This document shows positions 1 to 8,703 of a stretch of DNA of 64,000 nucleotides, piece after piece. The translations under genes and the position numbers were made by a program. The stretch is from an uncultured Pseudomonadota bacterium. GTDB lineage: Bacteria; Myxococcota_A; UBA9160; PR03. Position 1 is the first letter of the stretch; the number at the start of each line of letters is the position of its first letter. The notes under the pieces were generated by a model. That model made no database searches. It worked only from the letters and a program-made list of their open reading frames with translations, and was not told the origin of the DNA. The stretch is from NCBI GenBank assembly GCA_900696485.1, contig CAADGG010000102.1, forward strand, positions 110,139-174,138, written 5' to 3'.

Positions 1-685
1 CACTGACGGGGGTCGGCGCTGCCATCGCGTTGGGCAGCCAGAAGTGGAACGGGATCTGGGCGGATTTCGTGAAGGCGCCGAGCAGGACGAGGATCAGGAT
101 CGCCGGATAGAACGGATGCGCAGTGAACACGCCGACGTCCCATTCGGAGATCCGGAAGCTCCCGCCGACGTGCGCGAGCAGCAATAGGCCGACCAGCAGC
201 GCGAGGCCGCCGCTGCAGGTCACCAGCAGGGCCTGCAGGGCAGCGCGGCGCGCGCCGGGCTTCTCGTTCTCGAAGCCGATCAGCAGGTACGACGTGATCG
301 TCGTGAGCTCCCAGAACACGAAGAGCAGAATCACGTCGTCCGCGAGCACCAGGCCGAGCATCGACAGCATGAACAGCGTGAGGAAGATCTGCCCGCGGAC
401 GACGTCCGGGTGGGCGTGCAGGTAGCGCGAGGAATAGAGCAGCACGAGGGCGCCGATGCCCCCGATCAGCAGGACGAACAGCGCCGAGAGGCCGTCGAGG
501 TGGAACGCCAGGCTGGGGCCGAGGTCCGGGAACCAGGTCCAGGCGACGAGCCGCGACGAGCCCGAGAGGAGGCCGGCCTGCGCGCGCCCGACCGCGACGA
601 CGGCCGCGAGCGCGAGGGCGATGCCGACGCCAGTGCTGAGTCGGGCAGCCCGGCTCGCGGGCGCGTCGTGCGGATCTGCAGCCAT
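1..685 (-). CDS. Mrp/NuoL-type proton antiporter subunit A, N-terminal part (runs off window)
   Basis: Membrane subunit of the NuoL/MrpA antiporter family, which moves protons or Na+/H+ across the inner membrane. Translating the minus strand from the ATG at 685 gives about 228 residues with four or more hydrophobic segments. It ends in the family signature KSAQIPFHFWLPNAMAAPTP, seen in MrpA and NuoL, where the Lys lies in the proton path. FWELTTITSYLLIG further upstream is also typical of MrpA. The gene is cut by the window edge, so MrpA, a hydrogenase-4 subunit and a NuoL homologue cannot be separated; the wording of the motifs favours MrpA. It lies 110 bp downstream of pth on the same strand, without overlap. 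Confidence 0.85.
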   Translation of the reverse strand, partial: MAADPHDAPASRAARLSTGVGIALALAAVVAVGRAQAGLLSGSSRLVAWTWFPDLGPSLAFHLDGLSALFVLLIGGIGALVLLYSSRYLHAHPDVVRGQIFLTLFMLSMLGLVLADDVILLFVFWELTTITSYLLIGFENEKPGARRAALQALLVTCSGGLALLVGLLLLAHVGGSFRISEWDVGVFTAHPFYPAILILVLLGAFTKSAQIPFHFWLPNAMAAPTPVS

Positions 686-795
686 CGGCCGATTGCTCCA
701 GGACTTCGGGACCGCGGAGAGTACCCGGGTCGGCGTCGCATACCACGAAAATCGCACCCGGACGTCGCGTGCGGCGGCGCCGGCGCCGATCCGGC

Positions 796-1389
796 TCAGT
801 TCTCCAGGGCCACCGCACCACCCGCATTGAAACGGTTCATGGCCCGCTGCACGCCGTCCACGAGGATCGCCTCGACCGCGTCGGCCGCGCGGTCGAGCAG
901 TTCGGGGAGGGCGGCGCGTTGTCCGGCGTCGAACGGCGCCAGCACGTACTCGACCGGATCCTCGCCGGCCGGAGGCCGTCCGATGCCGACGCGCAGACGC
1001 GGGAAATCGCTGCGACCCAGCCGGGCCTGGATGTCGGCGAGCCCCTTCTGTCCTCCCGCGCCGCCGCCCGGCCGGATCCGCAGCCGGCCGAAGGGTAGAT
1101 CGAGGTCGTCGTAGATCACGACGAGATCGCTGCCGAGATCGCCGAGCCGCAGCTCGCCCGCGGCGGCCAGCACCGCCTTGCCGGAGAGGTTCATGAACGT
1201 GTGCGGCTCGAGCAGGCCCGCTTCGACTCCGCCGATGCGCCCGCGGCCGAAGCGCCCTTGGAACCGCCGCTCGCGCGCGAGCGCGATGCCGTGCCGCCGC
1301 GCCAGCTCGGCGACGACGTGGAAGCCCGCGTTGTGTCTCGTCTCGGCGTACTCGGGCCCGGGATTGCCGAGCCCCACTACGAGCTTCAC
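796..1389 (-). CDS. pth: Peptidyl-tRNA hydrolase
   Basis: Cleaves peptidyl-tRNA released from stalled ribosomes so the tRNA can be reused; cytoplasmic. The 197-residue product has the usual family length and begins KLVVGLGNPGPEY. It contains the catalytic-His region RHNAGF (His near residue 20), the substrate-binding stretch EPHTFMNLSG, YDDLDLPFG and GGGAGGQKGL. The start is a GTG at 1389 because the open frame extends far upstream into rplY with no family similarity there. It is last in the ispE / tRNA-Gln / prs / rplY / pth block, an order known from many proteobacteria. Confidence 0.97.
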   Translation of the reverse strand: MKLVVGLGNPGPEYAETRHNAGFHVVAELARRHGIALARERRFQGRFGRGRIGGVEAGLLEPHTFMNLSGKAVLAAAGELRLGDLGSDLVVIYDDLDLPFGRLRIRPGGGAGGQKGLADIQARLGRSDFPRLRVGIGRPPAGEDPVEYVLAPFDAGQRAALPELLDRAADAVEAILVDGVQRAMNRFNAGGAVALEN

Positions 1390-1424
1390 GCCGTGCGCCT
1401 GGCCATCCTGCCTCGAGGCGGTTC

Positions 1425-2084
1425 TCAGTCCGATTTCTTGTCGCCGTCCTCGGCCGCGGCGCCCGGAGCGGCCGCAGCCTCGGGCGTCTCGGCGGCGGCC
1501 GCCACGGTCGGCTCTTCCTCCGCCTGCGGCAGCGCGATGTTCACGACCCCGAGGTCTCCGTCGGTCAGCAGCGAGACGCCTTCGGGCAGCACGAGCTCGC
1601 GGACGTGGATGACGTCGCCGACCTCCATCGCCGAGATATCGACCTCGATGGTCTCCGGAATCGAGCGCGGCAGGCACTCGAGGGAGATCTCGCGCAGCGT
1701 GTGCTCGAGGATTCCGCCGAACTCGAGCCCGCGGGCCTTGCCCACCAGGTGGATCGGCACGTCGACGGTGACGACACGCGCCAGATCGACCTCGTAGAAA
1801 TCGACGTGAAGGATGTCGCCGCGCAGCGGATGGCGCTGCAGCTCCCGCACCAGCGCCACGGATTCCTTCAACTCGGCATGTCCTTCGACGGTGAGATCGA
1901 GCAGCGCGTTGACGCCGCTCGCCCGGAGGATCTTGTCGAGCGCCCGCGGATCGACGGCGAGGGGCAGCGAGTCGCGAGCGCGTCCATAGAGGACCGCCGG
2001 GGCTCGCCCGGCGGCGCGCAGCTTGCGATTCGCGCTCTTGCCGATCCTTTCCCGGGCTTCGACGACGAGTGCAGTCTCGGACAT
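1425..2084 (-). CDS. rplY: 50S ribosomal protein L25/general stress protein Ctc
   Basis: L25 binds 5S rRNA in the large ribosomal subunit; the longer Ctc/TL5 form seen here has an added C-terminal beta domain. The 219-residue product has GKSANRKLRAAGRAPAVLYG near its N-terminus, the L25 fold to about residue 95, the TL5 domain to about residue 190, and an Ala/Glu-rich tail (PAA and EAA runs) ending DKKSD. The start ATG at 2084 is preceded by a good Shine-Dalgarno (AGGAG). It lies 10 bp downstream of prs and 35 bp upstream of pth on the same strand, so co-transcription is likely. Confidence 0.96.
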   Translation of the reverse strand: MSETALVVEARERIGKSANRKLRAAGRAPAVLYGRARDSLPLAVDPRALDKILRASGVNALLDLTVEGHAELKESVALVRELQRHPLRGDILHVDFYEVDLARVVTVDVPIHLVGKARGLEFGGILEHTLREISLECLPRSIPETIEVDISAMEVGDVIHVRELVLPEGVSLLTDGDLGVVNIALPQAEEEPTVAAAAETPEAAAAPGAAAEDGDKKSD

Positions 2085-2094
2085 GGGACTTCTC

Positions 2095-3033
2095 CTAGAC
2101 GAACAGCGAGCTGACGCTCTCTTCGTTGGTGATGCGACGGATCGCCTCGCCCAGCAGATTGGCGATCGATACGACTCGGATCCGGCCGCAGGAACGCGCG
2201 CCGTCGTGCAACGGGATGGTGTCGGTGACGACCAGCGTCTCGAGCTCGCTCTTCTCGATCCGCTCGATCGCCGGGCCCGACAGCACAGGATGCGTGATGG
2301 CCGCACCGACCGTCGCCGCCCCGGCATCGCGGAGCGCGCGGGCGGCTTCGCTCAGGGTTCCGGCGGTGTCGACCATGTCGTCGACGATCACGCAGCGCTG
2401 GCCTGTGACGTCGCCGATGATGTGCATGATCTGCGCGACGTTGGCCTGTTCGCGGCGCTTGTCGATGATCGCCAGCGGGGCATCGAGCCGCTTCGCATAG
2501 GCGCGCGCCCGTTCGACGCCGCCGGCATCGGGCGAGATGATCGTCACGTCCGATCCGAAGTGCTCCCGGATCGCCGGCAGCAGCACGGGTTTGGCGTAGA
2601 GGTTGTCGACCGGGATGTTGAAGAACCCCTGGATCTGTCCGGCGTGCAGGTCGATACACAGGACGCGATCGGTTCCCGCGACGGCGATCAGATCCGCGAC
2701 CAGCTTGGCCGTGATCGGCACCCGCGGTGCGACCTTGCGGTCCTGGCGCGCATAGCCGTAATACGGGATCACCGCCGTGACGCGTCTGGCCGAGGAGCGG
2801 CGCAGCGCATCGACCATGATCAGCAGCTCCATCAGGTGCCGGTTGGCCGGGGCCGAGGTCGACTGGAGTACGAAGCAGTCGAGACCGCGCACGTTCTCCT
2901 GCAATTCGACGGCGATCTCCCCGTCGCTGAAGCGCTCGACCCGCGCGCGCCCGAGCGGCAGACCGAGATAGCCGCCGACCGCCTCGGAGAGGGCGGGATT
3001 CGAGTTGCCGGAGAAGAGCTTCATCCGCAGCAT
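2095..3033 (-). CDS. prs: Ribose-phosphate pyrophosphokinase (PRPP synthetase)
   Basis: Makes PRPP from ribose 5-phosphate and ATP for nucleotide, histidine and tryptophan synthesis. The 312-residue product is standard length and has [16 protein letters not shown], the flexible-loop region [10 protein letters not shown], the [10 protein letters not shown] stretch and the PRPP-binding loop [13 protein letters not shown] near residue 220. The start was placed at the ATG at 3033 (MLRMKLFSG); ATG 3024 (MKLFSG) fits homologues about as well. Longer upstream reading would run into the tRNA-Gln gene. It sits between tRNA-Gln and rplY in the conserved block. Confidence 0.97.
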   Translation of the reverse strand: MLRMKLFSGNSNPALSEAVGGYLGLPLGRARVERFSDGEIAVELQENVRGLDCFVLQSTSAPANRHLMELLIMVDALRRSSARRVTAVIPYYGYARQDRKVAPRVPITAKLVADLIAVAGTDRVLCIDLHAGQIQGFFNIPVDNLYAKPVLLPAIREHFGSDVTIISPDAGGVERARAYAKRLDAPLAIIDKRREQANVAQIMHIIGDVTGQRCVIVDDMVDTAGTLSEAARALRDAGAATVGAAITHPVLSGPAIERIEKSELETLVVTDTIPLHDGARSCGRIRVVSIANLLGEAIRRITNEESVSSLFV

Positions 3034-3070
3034 CGCGGTTGCCTCGAGACCAGAGAGAGATGTTGGGCCT

Positions 3071-3144
3071 TGGCTGGGGCGGGAGGATTCGAACCTCCAC
3101 ACACGGCTCCAAAGGCCGCTGTCCTACCATTAGACGACGCCCCA
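3071..3144 (-). tRNA. tRNA-Gln (anticodon TTG)
   Basis: A 74-nt cloverleaf reads on the minus strand. The acceptor TGGGGCG pairs with CGCCCCA and the 3' CCA is encoded. The anticodon stem GCGGC/GCCGT closes the loop CTTTGGA, giving anticodon TTG (reads CAA). The T-arm contains GGTTCGAATCC. The U1-A72 end pair is typical of bacterial glutamine tRNAs. It lies between ispE and prs, a known arrangement in many proteobacteria, and is probably processed from the operon transcript. Confidence 0.96.
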
Positions 3145-3232
3145 AACCGTGCGACCCTGCGTGCGAACTGGCGTCCGAGCTTGGTTCGGATTCGCGTGCG
3201 AAAGCGTACGGTGCCGAGGCTACGGAAATCGC

Positions 3233-4240
3233 TCATGGGGAGCTGGTGGTATTGCCTACATGGACGTGGTCGGTCGGGTCCCAGGAGATCCGCAGCGCCG
3301 CCGCCCGTGCTTCCTCTGCGCTGCCGAAGAGGCCGAAAACGGTCGGACCGCTTCCCGACATGCCGACGGCCCGAGCTCCAGATCGTTCGATCTCGATCCG
3401 CAGACGAGCCACTCCCGGCTGCAGATCCGCCGCGGTGTCCTCGAGGTCGTTGACCAGCAACTCCCGCCAGTCGCTCGGACTCGCCTCGAGGCTCACCCTG
3501 GGATCGGGCTCTTCGGCCCGGTCGCCCCCGCCTCCGTTCCACAGCGCCGAAAGCGACGGCATCCTACGGCCCGGCTCTGCGGGCGTCAACGCGAGGCCAG
3601 CCCGCACGCTGCCTCCCGACGGCGTGCCATCCCATGCGCGAAAGACGTCGGCCGTGCGCAGCGGAGGCTGCGGCGTCGCGACGACGACGGGGAGCGCGGG
3701 GAACCCGGCGATCGGCTCGATCTGCTCCCCGATGCCGCGGACCAGCGCAGGTCGGGGATCCAGGAAGTAGGGGATGTCGGCGCCGAGTGAGGCCGCGAGC
3801 GCCGCGAGCCGCGGCGCCGAAACGGCCTGGGGATGGCCGCTGGCCAGCGCGCGCAGCACGCTTCCGGCATCGCTCGAGCCGCCCCCCATTCCGGCCCCCA
3901 CAGGGATCTTCTTCGTCAGCGTCACCTGCACCTCGGCCGGCTGCCCGGCGGAGTCGAAGAACGCGGTGGCGGCACGCACGGCCAGGTTCCGGTCGTCCGT
4001 TTCGAGTTCCGGCGGACCCCCCTCGACCGTCAACAGAACCCGCGTCCGGCGAGCCGGCTCGACGCGCAGCGTCAGCTCGTCCGCGAGGTCCAGCGGGACG
4101 AAGATGCTCTCGAGCAGGTGATACCCGTCGGGCCGCCGCCCGACGATGCGCAGCCCGAGGTTCAGCTTGGCCGGTGCGCGGACCGACGCGGTCCGCACCG
4201 CCCCGTCGGTGCTCCAGACCTCGACGTCCGATGTCGTCAC
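3233..4240 (-). CDS. ispE: 4-diphosphocytidyl-2-C-methyl-D-erythritol kinase
   Basis: GHMP-family kinase of the MEP isoprenoid pathway; phosphorylates CDP-methylerythritol with ATP. The 335-residue protein has PAKLNLGL near residue 23, DGYHLLESIF, the ATP-binding motif PVGAGMGGGSSDAG near residue 110 and the C-terminal GMSGSGPTVFGLF. It is somewhat longer than usual because of a Gly/Glu-rich insertion near residue 245 (WNGGGGDRAEEPDPR). The start ATG at 4240 overlaps the stop of the upstream DUF1844 gene by four bases (ATGA), suggesting translational coupling. Confidence 0.96.
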   Translation of the reverse strand: MTTSDVEVWSTDGAVRTASVRAPAKLNLGLRIVGRRPDGYHLLESIFVPLDLADELTLRVEPARRTRVLLTVEGGPPELETDDRNLAVRAATAFFDSAGQPAEVQVTLTKKIPVGAGMGGGSSDAGSVLRALASGHPQAVSAPRLAALAASLGADIPYFLDPRPALVRGIGEQIEPIAGFPALPVVVATPQPPLRTADVFRAWDGTPSGGSVRAGLALTPAEPGRRMPSLSALWNGGGGDRAEEPDPRVSLEASPSDWRELLVNDLEDTAADLQPGVARLRIEIERSGARAVGMSGSGPTVFGLFGSAEEARAAALRISWDPTDHVHVGNTTSSP

Positions 4241-4644
4241 TCGGCGGAGGCCTTGCCCACCTTCACGAAGCTCATGCGGAGTTCGTACAACACACCTTCG
4301 ATCAGTTGCCGCTCCGCGTCGTCGAGATTGCCGCGGGTCTTCTCGGCGATCACCTCGAGGATCTCGATGTTGTGGCGGGCCAGTGGCAGGTTGCGCGGAC
4401 CGGGCTGGCCCGTCTCCGGATCTGCCGCGAGCCCCAGGTGGTAGAGCGCGGCCACGAGAAAGGGCTGGACGAGCGTTGCGAAGTCGGCTCGTGCCGGACT
4501 CGCACTCTCGCGGGATCCCCCCGTCGGCGCATCCGGCGCCGACGAAGCCTCGTCGCGCGGGGTTCCGGTCCTGCTCGACTCGGCGGCGCTCGCCGCGCGC
4601 TTGTCGATCACGACGAAGTCATCCTTCTCCGGCTCTTCGCTCAT
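4237..4644 (-). CDS. DUF1844 domain protein
   Basis: 135 residues. The first half is charged and Ser/Pro-rich and likely disordered. The second half carries the DUF1844 pattern: FATLVQPFLVAALYHLG, then RHNIEILEVIAEKT and a helix with LIEGVLYELRMSFVKV. The family's biochemical role is unknown; small helical proteins of this type commonly sit beside central metabolic genes in deltaproteobacteria-like genomes. The start ATG at 4644 overlaps the preceding CDP-alcohol phosphatidyltransferase by four bases, and the stop overlaps ispE, so three genes are coupled. Confidence 0.85.
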   Translation of the reverse strand: MSEEPEKDDFVVIDKRAASAAESSRTGTPRDEASSAPDAPTGGSRESASPARADFATLVQPFLVAALYHLGLAADPETGQPGPRNLPLARHNIEILEVIAEKTRGNLDDAERQLIEGVLYELRMSFVKVGKASAE

Positions 4645-5261
4645 CCCGCGGTCTCCCGTGCCTCCGGCGGCGGTCGCATCTCCAGCCGGGCGAGCTCGCG
4701 ATAGGCGAGCGCGAATCGGTACGCCGCCGTCGCCGTGCCGAGCACGGCGAGAATCCAGAGGGCGGCCACCAGATAGCCCGAGACGGCGCCCACGCCGAGA
4801 ATGAACAGACGCTCTCCCCGCTCGAGCAGTCCGCCCTCGAAGGACTGCACCCATTGCTCCGCGCGCGCCTTCGCGTACGACGTCAGCACGGCGGAGATCA
4901 GTGCGACGCCGGCCAGCAGCACGGTGCCGGCGTCGCCACGGCCGGCGAAGTGCAGCATCACACCCAGCAGGATCGCCATGTCCGAGAGGCGATCCATCGT
5001 CGAGTCGAGAAACGCCCCGAAAACCGTCGCCGTCCCGTGGCGCCGCGCGATCACGCCATCGACGAGATCGAAGAGCCCGCCCGCGAGGATCAGCCACGCG
5101 CCAAGTCCCAAACGGCCGAATGCGAACGCGGTCGCAGAGCCCAGGGAGATCAGGGTTCCGGCGACTGTCAATAGATTGGGGTTCACCGCGTGCCGGACGA
5201 GCCCGGGCGCGGCCGCTTCGATCCAGCCATCGAGTCGATCGCCGAACTTTGCCTTGATCAC
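4641..5261 (-). CDS. CDP-alcohol phosphatidyltransferase
   Basis: Inner-membrane enzyme that transfers a phosphatidyl group from CDP-diacylglycerol to an alcohol acceptor. The full family signature is visible near residues 62-90: DLVDGVIARR, then G and DSTMDR, matching D-x2-D-G-x2-A-R-x8-G-x3-D-x3-D. Several hydrophobic helices follow. The acceptor (glycerol phosphate, inositol phosphate or other) cannot be read from the sequence. The start is a GTG at 5261 preceded by GGGGAG; the frame stays open upstream but is low-complexity. 206 residues fits the family. Confidence 0.88.
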   Translation of the reverse strand: MIKAKFGDRLDGWIEAAAPGLVRHAVNPNLLTVAGTLISLGSATAFAFGRLGLGAWLILAGGLFDLVDGVIARRHGTATVFGAFLDSTMDRLSDMAILLGVMLHFAGRGDAGTVLLAGVALISAVLTSYAKARAEQWVQSFEGGLLERGERLFILGVGAVSGYLVAALWILAVLGTATAAYRFALAYRELARLEMRPPPEARETAG

Positions 5262-5295
5262 GGCCGGCTCCCCTGGGACGCGGCGTTCGCGCGAG

Positions 5296-5499
5296 TCACC
5301 CGATCGGTCGGGGCTCGCGGGCCTCTCGACGTCCGCTTTCGGCGTCCGGATTGGCGGTGGGTTCCTCCCGGGGAGCCATCTTCGCGGAGACGTCCGGGAG
5401 TGCCTCCAACTCACGATCCAGATCTTCTTTTCCGATCCAGCCCCGGCGACCGACCAAGCGGCTGTCGAGGCGGAGTTTGCGCAGAGCCGGTTCGATCAT
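5296..5499 (-). CDS. Small conserved-looking hypothetical protein
   Basis: 67 residues, unrecognised. It starts MIEPALRKLRLDSRLVGRRG and has an acidic middle (EDLDRELEALPDV) with a Pro/Arg-rich tail. A possible Shine-Dalgarno (GAGAAGG) precedes the ATG, and it lies 34 bp upstream of the phosphatidyltransferase on the same strand. The basic N-terminus followed by an acidic helix suggests a small helical protein. Reality is supported by position, ribosome binding site and ordinary composition, but not by a known family. Confidence 0.55.
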   Translation of the reverse strand: MIEPALRKLRLDSRLVGRRGWIGKEDLDRELEALPDVSAKMAPREEPTANPDAESGRREAREPRPIG

Positions 5500-5540
5500 G
5501 GCTTTCCCTTCTCGTCGAAACGATCGCGAAATCTAGCAAA

Positions 5541-5568
5541 TTGACAGTGGAAACGCGTCTGGTAGCGT
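5541..5568 (+). promoter_or_regulatory. Candidate sigma-70 promoter for the bamD-like gene
   Basis: A perfect -35 box TTGACA (5541-5546) is followed after 16 bp by TAGCGT (5563-5568), a weak -10 of a kind seen in GC-rich genomes. It lies about 30 bp upstream of the start at 5600 in the divergent gap between the small minus-strand gene and the lipoprotein gene. Confidence 0.45.
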
Positions 5569-5599
5569 CCCGCGGGCGTGTGAGAGGAAGGGGTCTACG

Positions 5600-6478
5600 A
5601 TGACTTCGGCGACGTTTCGAGCCTTGACCTCGTCGATCGCAGCGCCGGCCAAGAGGTGGGCCAGGGGATCCGGCACGATGCCGTGTCGCGCTCGGACGCT
5701 CGGAGCCCGGCTGTCATCGCTGCTGTTCGCGACCGCGCTGGCCGGCGGCTGCGCGAGCGCACCACCGCCGCCGAGCTTCGAGGACCTGCCCTCGGCCGAG
5801 GAGCTGTACCTGCGCGGCCAGGAGCAGGTCGCCGACGCCAACGGCGGGGTCTGGTTCTTCGGGGGCGATCATTCGAAGGCGATCGCGACCTTTCAGGACA
5901 TCATCGACAACTATCCGTACAGCGAACAGTCGGTGCTCGCACAGTTGGCGATCGGCGACGCGTACTTCCATCAGGAGAAGTACGACGAGGCCGTCGCGTA
6001 CTATCGGGACTTCGTGGAACTCCACCCGTCGCACGAACGCGTTCCCTACGCGATGTTCCAGACCGTGATGTCCTACTACAAGCAGAGCCGCGACGCCTCA
6101 CGGGATCAGACCGCGACGCAGGAAGCGCTGGCGCATCTGGATCGGCTGCTCGCGCGTTTCCCGAGTTCGGAGTATGCGCGTGAGGGTGAGAAGCTCTGGA
6201 AAGAGCTGCGCACCCGGCTCGGCCAACACACGCTCGCGGTGGCGGACTTCTACTACGGGAGCGACGAGTTCGCCTCGGCGGCCGACCGCTATCGGAAGCT
6301 GCTCGACCAGTACCCCGGGCTCGGCCTCGACGCCGAAGCGCTCTACAAGCTCGGTGTCTGCTACCAGCGCATGAACCGCGCCGAAGAAGCCCAGAAGATC
6401 TTCCAGGTGATCCTCGACAACTACCAGGGGACCGACGTCGCGGAAGCCGCTCGCGATCTGGTGCCGGCCGCCAACTGA
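5600..6478 (+). CDS. BamD-like outer membrane assembly lipoprotein (TPR)
   Basis: Likely outer-membrane lipoprotein of the BAM complex, which folds beta-barrel proteins. After a hydrophobic segment the lipobox LAGGC places the lipidated Cys near residue 51; tetratricopeptide repeats follow, including the BamD/YfiO-like HSKAIATFQDIIDNYPYSE and YDEAVAYYRDFVELHPSHE. A start at 5600 has a strong ribosome binding site (GGAAGGGG); the internal ATG at 5678 (MPCRARTLGAR) would give a more normal signal peptide. A generic TPR lipoprotein is the alternative. It stands alone with its own promoter candidate. Confidence 0.8.
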   Translation: MTSATFRALTSSIAAPAKRWARGSGTMPCRARTLGARLSSLLFATALAGGCASAPPPPSFEDLPSAEELYLRGQEQVADANGGVWFFGGDHSKAIATFQDIIDNYPYSEQSVLAQLAIGDAYFHQEKYDEAVAYYRDFVELHPSHERVPYAMFQTVMSYYKQSRDASRDQTATQEALAHLDRLLARFPSSEYAREGEKLWKELRTRLGQHTLAVADFYYGSDEFASAADRYRKLLDQYPGLGLDAEALYKLGVCYQRMNRAEEAQKIFQVILDNYQGTDVAEAARDLVPAAN

Positions 6479-6533
6479 AGCCGCTCGGGCGGCGACCCGG
6501 GTAGCGAGCGCAGTCCTGGGGGACCTCAGCGAA

Positions 6534-6549
6534 ACTCCCCATGGGGAGT
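6534..6549. repeat. 16-bp perfect palindrome
   Basis: ACTCCCCATGGGGAGT in the 250-bp gap between the BamD-like and CBS genes. It has no loop and no T-run, so it suits a dimeric protein-binding site better than a terminator. The rest of the gap shows no gene. Confidence 0.35.
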
Positions 6550-6728
6550 GATTCGCTCCGTCCCCTCGCCTCATGCAATCCCGTTCCCTTTTCCATCGAT
6601 CCGTGGTCGAATGACCTTCGTCGCCCTGTCGAGCTGGACCCGGGCTTTCGCCGGCAGGGGTTTCGCCGTGCCGTCTCGAGCCCTCGTGCAGCCGTCCGGT
6701 TCTCGGTGGGCGCGACAGGAGGTTCCGC

Positions 6729-7169
6729 ATGCACACGCTCGAACAGGTCCTTCGCAACCGACATCTCGTCACGGCCGGTCCCGAGGAGGCAGTCCTCGAG
6801 GTCCTGCGGCGCATGACCGAGGCCCGCGTCGGTGCGATCGTGGTTCTCGCCGGCGACCGCCTCGTCGGCATCTTTTCGGAGCGTGACCTGATGACGCGCG
6901 TCGTCGTGCCCGGGATCGATCCCGCTACGACGAAGGTCGAGGCCGTGATGACGCGGCAGGTGGTGACGGCGGATCTCCGCGACACTCGCGACGCGAGCCT
7001 GCGCAAGATGCAGAGCCTCGGCTGTCGCCATCTGCCGGTGCTCGCCGACGGACGGGTTCTCGCGATGCTGTCGATGCGCGATCTGCTGCGTGACGAGATC
7101 CAGGAGCAGTCCGAGGAGATCCAACACCTGCGGGCGTACGTGTACCAGACTCCGCCGGTGAATTCCTGA
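6729..7169 (+). CDS. CBS-domain protein
   Basis: 146 residues made almost wholly of two CBS motifs (about 8-65 and 75-132), which pair to form an adenosine-nucleotide-sensing module. Typical strings are VLRRMTEARVGAIVVL, GIFSERDLMTRVV and CRHLPVLADGRVLAMLSMRDL. No catalytic domain is attached, so it probably acts as a regulatory partner. An excellent AGGAGG lies 7 bp before the ATG. It is convergent with the AmmeMemoRadiSam A gene, with 9 bp between the stops. Confidence 0.9.
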   Translation: MHTLEQVLRNRHLVTAGPEEAVLEVLRRMTEARVGAIVVLAGDRLVGIFSERDLMTRVVVPGIDPATTKVEAVMTRQVVTADLRDTRDASLRKMQSLGCRHLPVLADGRVLAMLSMRDLLRDEIQEQSEEIQHLRAYVYQTPPVNS

Positions 7170-7178
7170 GACCGGACC

Positions 7179-7796
7179 CTAGAGGTCGCGCTCGTCCGGG
7201 CTCCGGTCGGTGATCTCGATCACCCGATAGCGGGACGCCCGCAGTCGGTCGTTCCAGACGCCGACGGTGAGCCCCGCCTTGCGCTGCAACTCGTGGACGA
7301 ACTGCACGGGGTCCGGCAGCGAGGCCCACACGGCGGGCAGGAACGTGGCCTGCCGCTGCCCGTCGTCGAGCAAGAGCCCGTCGATCCCCGGGCGCAGCAC
7401 GGTGACCAGCGCCTCCTCGGATCCGACATCGAGCGGCTCGAGCGGGCCCAGCACGGAGATGTGGAACTCGAGAGCCGGCCACTCGGGTTCCGTCAGTGCG
7501 GCGAAACGGGGATCCCGGAAGGCGGCCCGCCAGGCGTTGCCGGCCACGCTCTCGACCAGGGATCGGCGTGCTTCGAGTTCTCCGATGCAGCCGCGCAGCT
7601 CTCCGCCGCGACGCCGCAGCGTGACGAAACTGGCCGCCACCCGGCGCAGCGGTGCGGGATGCTGGGCTGGATCCACCGGCAAGGGCACCGGGTGGCGAGT
7701 CCGGGACAGCCCATACACGACGGAGGCACGGGCCACGTCGAGCAAGGCGCTCTCCGCGGTGGCTCCGAGTGCGAGATGCTCGTCAGGCAAACGCAT
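7179..7796 (-). CDS. amrA: AmmeMemoRadiSam system protein A (AMMECR1 domain)
   Basis: AMMECR1-fold protein of a three-part system whose chemistry is still unsettled. The 205-residue product has FVTLRRRGGELRGCIGELE near residues 50-68, the hallmark RGCIG loop, and EFHISVLGPLEPL. The ATG at 7796 was chosen because upstream residues read from the neighbouring gene in another frame. It overlaps protein B by 14 bp and is read after it on the same strand, so the two are translationally linked. The radical SAM partner is divergent 0.9 kb away. Confidence 0.93.
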   Translation of the reverse strand: MRLPDEHLALGATAESALLDVARASVVYGLSRTRHPVPLPVDPAQHPAPLRRVAASFVTLRRRGGELRGCIGELEARRSLVESVAGNAWRAAFRDPRFAALTEPEWPALEFHISVLGPLEPLDVGSEEALVTVLRPGIDGLLLDDGQRQATFLPAVWASLPDPVQFVHELQRKAGLTVGVWNDRLRASRYRVIEITDRSPDERDL

Positions 7797-8583
7797 ACGC
7801 TCCGTAGCCGACGACCCGATCCCGCGGACCAGCGGTATCGCCGGAACTGCGCAGGTCGAGGGTTCGTGGCTGCAAGCGGTGCTGGCGCGCCGCGACCAGC
7901 AACCCGCGCAGCGGAATCCGGCCACAGGCACTCTCGACGCCGAGATCCTCGGCGCGCAGCGACTCGATCGCTCGCGTCGCCGCACGATCGAGCGTCCGGG
8001 CGCTTTCGTAGTCCGCGTCGTGGCTCAAGTCGGAGCTGACCAGCACGAGCGTGTCCTCGCCTCCCCAGACCGTCTCGAGCACCTCCGCCACCGCGGTCGG
8101 CGGCGCCTCTCCAGCGACGATCGGGAGCAGGACGAAGTCCGACAACAACACCTGGAGGAACGGGAGCTGCACCTCGAGCGAGTGCTCCGCGACATGGGCG
8201 ACGTCGCGCATCTGGACCTGCGCGAGCGACAGCAGCGCCGCGCAACCCTCGAGATCGAGCGGCACGTTGCCGAGAGGCGTCTCCCAGGCATCGGCGGAGG
8301 ACGTGGCGAGCCCTTCGAAGGCCACGCGATGGGACGGCCCGATCAACACCACGCGGCGGATCTCGTGAGCCCACGGCTCGATCGCCGCATAGGCGCTGCC
8401 GGCCACGGAACCCGAATAGACGTAACCCGCATGCGGGACCACCAGCGCTTTCGGGCGCACCGGCGCGTGCGCATCGGCTCGAAGCCGGCGCCCGTCGGCG
8501 AGATAACGCTCCACCGATGCGCGTAGCTCGTGAGGATCGTTCGGATAGAAGGATCCTGCGACAGCCGCTCGTCGAAGCTTCAT
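7783..8583 (-). CDS. amrB: AmmeMemoRadiSam system protein B (MEMO1 family)
   Basis: MEMO-family metalloenzyme-like protein, related in fold to class III extradiol dioxygenases. The 266-residue product starts MKLRRAAVAGSFYP, a family hallmark, and has the metal-site strings VVPHAGYVYSG, LIGPSHR and EHSLEVQLPFLQ, plus SSDLSHDADYE. The start at 8583 sits where homology begins, although the frame is open far upstream. It is first in a two-gene minus-strand operon with protein A and divergent from the radical SAM gene. Confidence 0.93.
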   Translation of the reverse strand: MKLRRAAVAGSFYPNDPHELRASVERYLADGRRLRADAHAPVRPKALVVPHAGYVYSGSVAGSAYAAIEPWAHEIRRVVLIGPSHRVAFEGLATSSADAWETPLGNVPLDLEGCAALLSLAQVQMRDVAHVAEHSLEVQLPFLQVLLSDFVLLPIVAGEAPPTAVAEVLETVWGGEDTLVLVSSDLSHDADYESARTLDRAATRAIESLRAEDLGVESACGRIPLRGLLVAARQHRLQPRTLDLRSSGDTAGPRDRVVGYGAYAFA

Positions 8584-8703
8584 GAAGACGCAAGACTCGT
8601 TCCCGATGCGATGCGAGCAACCCCCTCCAGATGAGAGCAGTCCGCATCCCCGCGTTTGCGTGCGCCACGGCGACGCCGCTTGACGAACGGCGCGCGAGCC
8701 CCC

